Source of the DNA: Irineochytrium annulatum
Taxonomy: Eukaryota; Chytridiomycota; Chytridiomycetes; Chytridiales; Chytridiaceae
Length of the DNA stretch: 10,066 nucleotides
Reading direction: 5' to 3'
NCBI GenBank assembly: GCA_027600665.1
Contig: JADGJL010001109.1
Coordinates: forward strand, 1 to 10,066
In this document: positions 8,090 to 10,066 of the stretch, in pieces
How the letters are laid out: each line of letters begins with the position of its first letter
Numbering within the stretch: the stretch's first letter is position 1
Notes under the pieces: generated by a model
The model's input: only the letters and a program-made list of their open reading frames with translations
The model's database searches: none
Told to the model about the DNA's origin: nothing
Translations under genes and position numbers: made by a program

Positions 8090-8338
8090 GCGCTAAGCCC
8101 GACTGAATTAGGGGCAATGCAGCTACTGGATTTTTGCTAAGTCCTGTGCTAGTGTCCAAAGTAAAATATCAAATAATTGTTATGCACCATGCCCATAGGC
8201 ATGGGGCCCGTGAAAACTGGCCAAGATGAGGTCTGGATTTACCATAAGTCATTCACTTCTATGGAAGAAAGTGCTGGGTGGATTGGAGTGAGGTTTATCG
8301 ACTGGTTCGTGGATATTGTTCGGTTATTCATTTATTGC

Positions 8339-8352
8339 TGTGAATTCTCACA
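8339..8352 (-). other. candidate start of the 3' LTR of the Gypsy element
   Basis: Read on the minus strand, TGTGAGAATTCACA begins 25 bases after the Pol stop codon, where Gypsy LTRs usually start (TG...). It is also an imperfect palindrome. Against it, the bases just before are pyrimidine-rich (CTCCCCCTCC) rather than a purine tract, and the partner LTR is lost beyond the telomere, so the boundary cannot be confirmed by LTR comparison within the window. Confidence 0.3.
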
Positions 8353-8376
8353 GGAGGGGGAGCGTCCTTTGAACGT

Positions 8377-9939
8377 CTAACGACGTTTTCGAGATGATCC
8401 TTTTCGAGATGTTAGGAATTGTGCACGCTTTGCTAGCTCTTTTTGAGCTTGGGTTGTTCCACTCGACTGGAGGTCTCGCCAGTATTGAGCAACCATGTCC
8501 TTGGGGAGATCTTTTTCTAAATGCCAGTCATCAAACTGAGCGCTGTAGTGCTTGTAGCGAACCTTATATGTGGACGAGTTTTCTTCGGAGCGGAAACCAT
8601 GGATGAGAAGTTTCTCAATTTCAAATTCGGGGTCTTCTGCCTCTTTCTCCGGATCGTATTCATCTTCGAATTGTCTCCGAAGTTGAGGATTGATCCCATG
8701 TGCGATGGGTGTGTTTGGACGTTTGGTGCGGACTTCAGCATTTTTGAGCTTCTGCAGGTCAGCGTCGTAATCGTCGCCGGCCAGCTTGGCTGCGTCTTCA
8801 GCTGAATCAACGGGTATGCGTTCTGTGTATGGTCGAAGTCTCCCACGCGCAGCGAGGTGAGTCATCACGCGGTTGCCTGGGAGAAATTCAATAACATCGT
8901 ACCTATGTTGATCCTGGTCCACTATTCGCATTGGACCACGCCATTTGAACAAGAATTTTGTATTTTGTTGGCCGTCAGTTGCAGGGCGGTCGGGTACAGC
9001 TAGCCATACACGAACGCCTACTTTAAATGTGTATTCACGGTCTTTTTCAGCGGACGCTGCACGCGTCGCTGCTTGGGCTTTTTCTGCTGTTTGCTGGGCT
9101 AGTGCATGTGCAATTCGTAGATTTCTCGTCAGCTGGAGGACGTAGTCATGAAGACCCGCGTTCGGGTTGCTCTGAATGACATCCGACAGTTCTTCAGTTG
9201 TGGTATTAATTTCCGTGGAGATATTCATGTCCAGAAGAATTGGGGGTTTGGCCGAGGTCCACAGCTTCTCGCCAGGGATTTCATTCATCTGCGTTGGGGT
9301 AAACAGTGATCTCGAATTTTGATATAACGTGCCATTTAACGACAGGCTGAGGCCAAGATCATTTTCATAATGTAGGGCTACGCCTGGCCTGGCATAAACC
9401 ATTGCTGTAATTCGATCGGGGAGGAGTAGTTTAAAGCAGCAGCCTTTGGGGTCAATATAACGAGGCCACCGAACCACGGAGCGTGATCGATCATTCCGGT
9501 GGTCGTGGAGGATGTAGAGAACGTCCATGTCGTATCTCCGCATGAATTGCCTAAGGATTTCGTCCATAGGGAGATCAACTTTGTAATCAAATAACTTGTT
9601 GGCGATGCTAGATAGTGTGGTTTTCTAGTTGGACACCATCCACACAACGATTCGTTGCGGGGCGGGTTTGTTTTTGACTGCCGTTTGGAGATTAATGACG
9701 ATTTCATCGTCCTCGTCATCGTGGGTTGTGGATATGGGCTGTTCACATTCGCTTCCCAGTTCCGGAGGATGAATAAGATCTGCAGGTAGCCTGGGATCTC
9801 TTCCGAACATCAGGAAGAACGGGGAGTCACCTACGGTTTTGTGCCTTGTAGTTCGGTATGCAAACATCACGTAGGGTATTATGCGATCCCAATCATTGTG
9901 TTCATATATATCGACGTAGGCTCGGAGCATCTGGCATAA
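8377..9939 (-). pseudogene. Ty3/Gypsy Pol fragment: end of integrase core, extra linker, GPY/F-like module, chromodomain
   Basis: Reading from the telomere inward, one frame runs 9939-8377 with a single stop (TAG, 9627-9625). The order is: the C-terminal part of the integrase core (LCQMLRAYV, WDRIIPYVMFAYRT, SPFFLMFGRDPRLPAD); a region of about 200 residues (about 9780-9160) without recognised homology; a coiled segment (LRIAHALAQQTAEKAQAA); the GPY/F-like module (VGVRVWLAV, LFKWRGPMRIV, about 9040-8830); an acidic linker; and a chromodomain (about 8634-8470: FEIEKLLIHGF, YKVRYKHYSAQFDDW, MVAQYWRDL). A Lys/Arg-rich tail ends at RKRR. In living elements integrase joins the cDNA to the host chromosome and the chromodomain steers it to marked chromatin. 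Here the DDE catalytic triad, RNase H, reverse transcriptase and protease all lie beyond the break, so the piece cannot act. It is annotated as a relic. Confidence 0.88.
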
Positions 9940-10066
9940 GGTTAGGGTTAGGGTTAGGGTTAAGGTTAAGGTTAAGGTTAGAGTTAAGGTTAGGGTTAGG
10001 ACTAGGGTTAGGGTTAGGGTTAGGGTAGGGTTAGGGTTAGGGTTAGAGTTAAGGTTAGAGTTAGGG
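9937..10066 (+). repeat. telomere repeat tract, degenerate (TTAGGG)n, chromosome right end
   Basis: The 130 bases parse fully into 22 units: ten TTAGGG, five TTAAGG, three TTAGAG, and one each of TTAGGA, CTAGGG, TAGGG and TAAGG. The G-rich strand runs 5'->3' to the window end, the correct direction for a right-hand chromosome end. Variants occur throughout, including the last four units, not only at the inner edge. TTAGGG is the common fungal and animal repeat and differs from the usual oomycete TTTAGGG. Confidence 0.97.

Larger units (their letters stand above)
7804..8376. other. non-coding stretch with palindromes and candidate LTR
   Basis: No gene is supported; the 67-codon frame at 8177-8380 lacks any family feature. 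It holds a perfect 16-bp palindrome (8074-8089), a CATGCC/GGCATG hairpin (about 8185-8200) and an 11-bp word GCTGTGAATTC found at both 7984-7994 and 8337-8347. Because the integrase frame on the minus strand stops at 8377, its 3' LTR would be expected here. Confidence 0.45.
8339..9939 (-). mobile_element. 5'-truncated chromodomain Ty3/Gypsy LTR retrotransposon
   Basis: This joins the Pol fragment and the candidate LTR edge as one element lying on the minus strand. Its 5' part, about the first two-thirds or more of an ordinary element, is replaced by telomere repeats at 9937-9940. The inner boundary is uncertain because no LTR pair or target duplication can be seen. Confidence 0.7.

Noticed and set aside
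8353..8376. Polypurine tract of the Gypsy element
   Set aside because: The purine-rich strand here (GGAGGGGGAGCG) is the plus strand, the wrong strand for an element reading on minus.

Overview
The window is the right-hand end of a eukaryotic chromosome, almost certainly fungal. The last 130 bases are (TTAGGG)n-type telomere with the G-rich strand running 5'->3' outward, and everything before it is typical subtelomere. The gene set is a Crinkler (CRN) effector-like gene, a GH125 mannosidase, a Ser/Thr-rich single-pass membrane protein and a Ty3/Gypsy chromodomain retroelement. Introns are short (44, 44 and 102 bp, plus one of about 297 bp). CRN genes are best known from oomycetes, but oomycete telomeres are usually TTTAGGG. 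With TTAGGG, an early-diverging fungus (for example a chytrid) is the best guess. An agaricomycete cannot be excluded, and no species is claimed.

Layout. 1-949: no convincing gene, AT-richer, with a 16-A run. 950-3223 (minus): two-exon gene for a predicted type I membrane protein with signal peptide, Ser/Thr-rich stalk, one TM helix and a long phospho-site-rich tail. 3224-3684: intergenic. 3685-5229 (minus): two-exon GH125 alpha-1,6-mannosidase with both expected acidic catalytic motifs. 5230-5338: 109-bp gap between divergent start codons. 5339-6584 (plus): three-exon-start CRN-family gene whose reading frame then changes three times, so a pseudogene or a mis-assembled gene. 6585-7026: non-coding, with two exact 25-bp direct repeats. 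7027-7803 (plus): Gag-like retroelement remnant. 7804-8376: non-coding, with a candidate LTR edge and palindromes. 8377-9939 (minus): C-terminal part of a Gypsy Pol (integrase core end, unusual linker of about 200 residues, GPY/F-like module, chromodomain) with one internal stop. 9937-10066: telomere joined directly to the integrase reading frame.

There is a clear gradient. The centromere-proximal half holds GC-rich, intact, apparently single-copy host genes. From about 5.4 kb onward the DNA is AT-richer and consists of decaying effector and transposon pieces. The two retroelement remnants face each other (Gag on plus, integrase on minus), so they come from separate insertions or a rearrangement. 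The most notable points are the telomere/integrase junction, the extra linker in the integrase, and the CRN gene with three same-direction frame changes sharing a very short divergent promoter with a housekeeping-type glycosidase.
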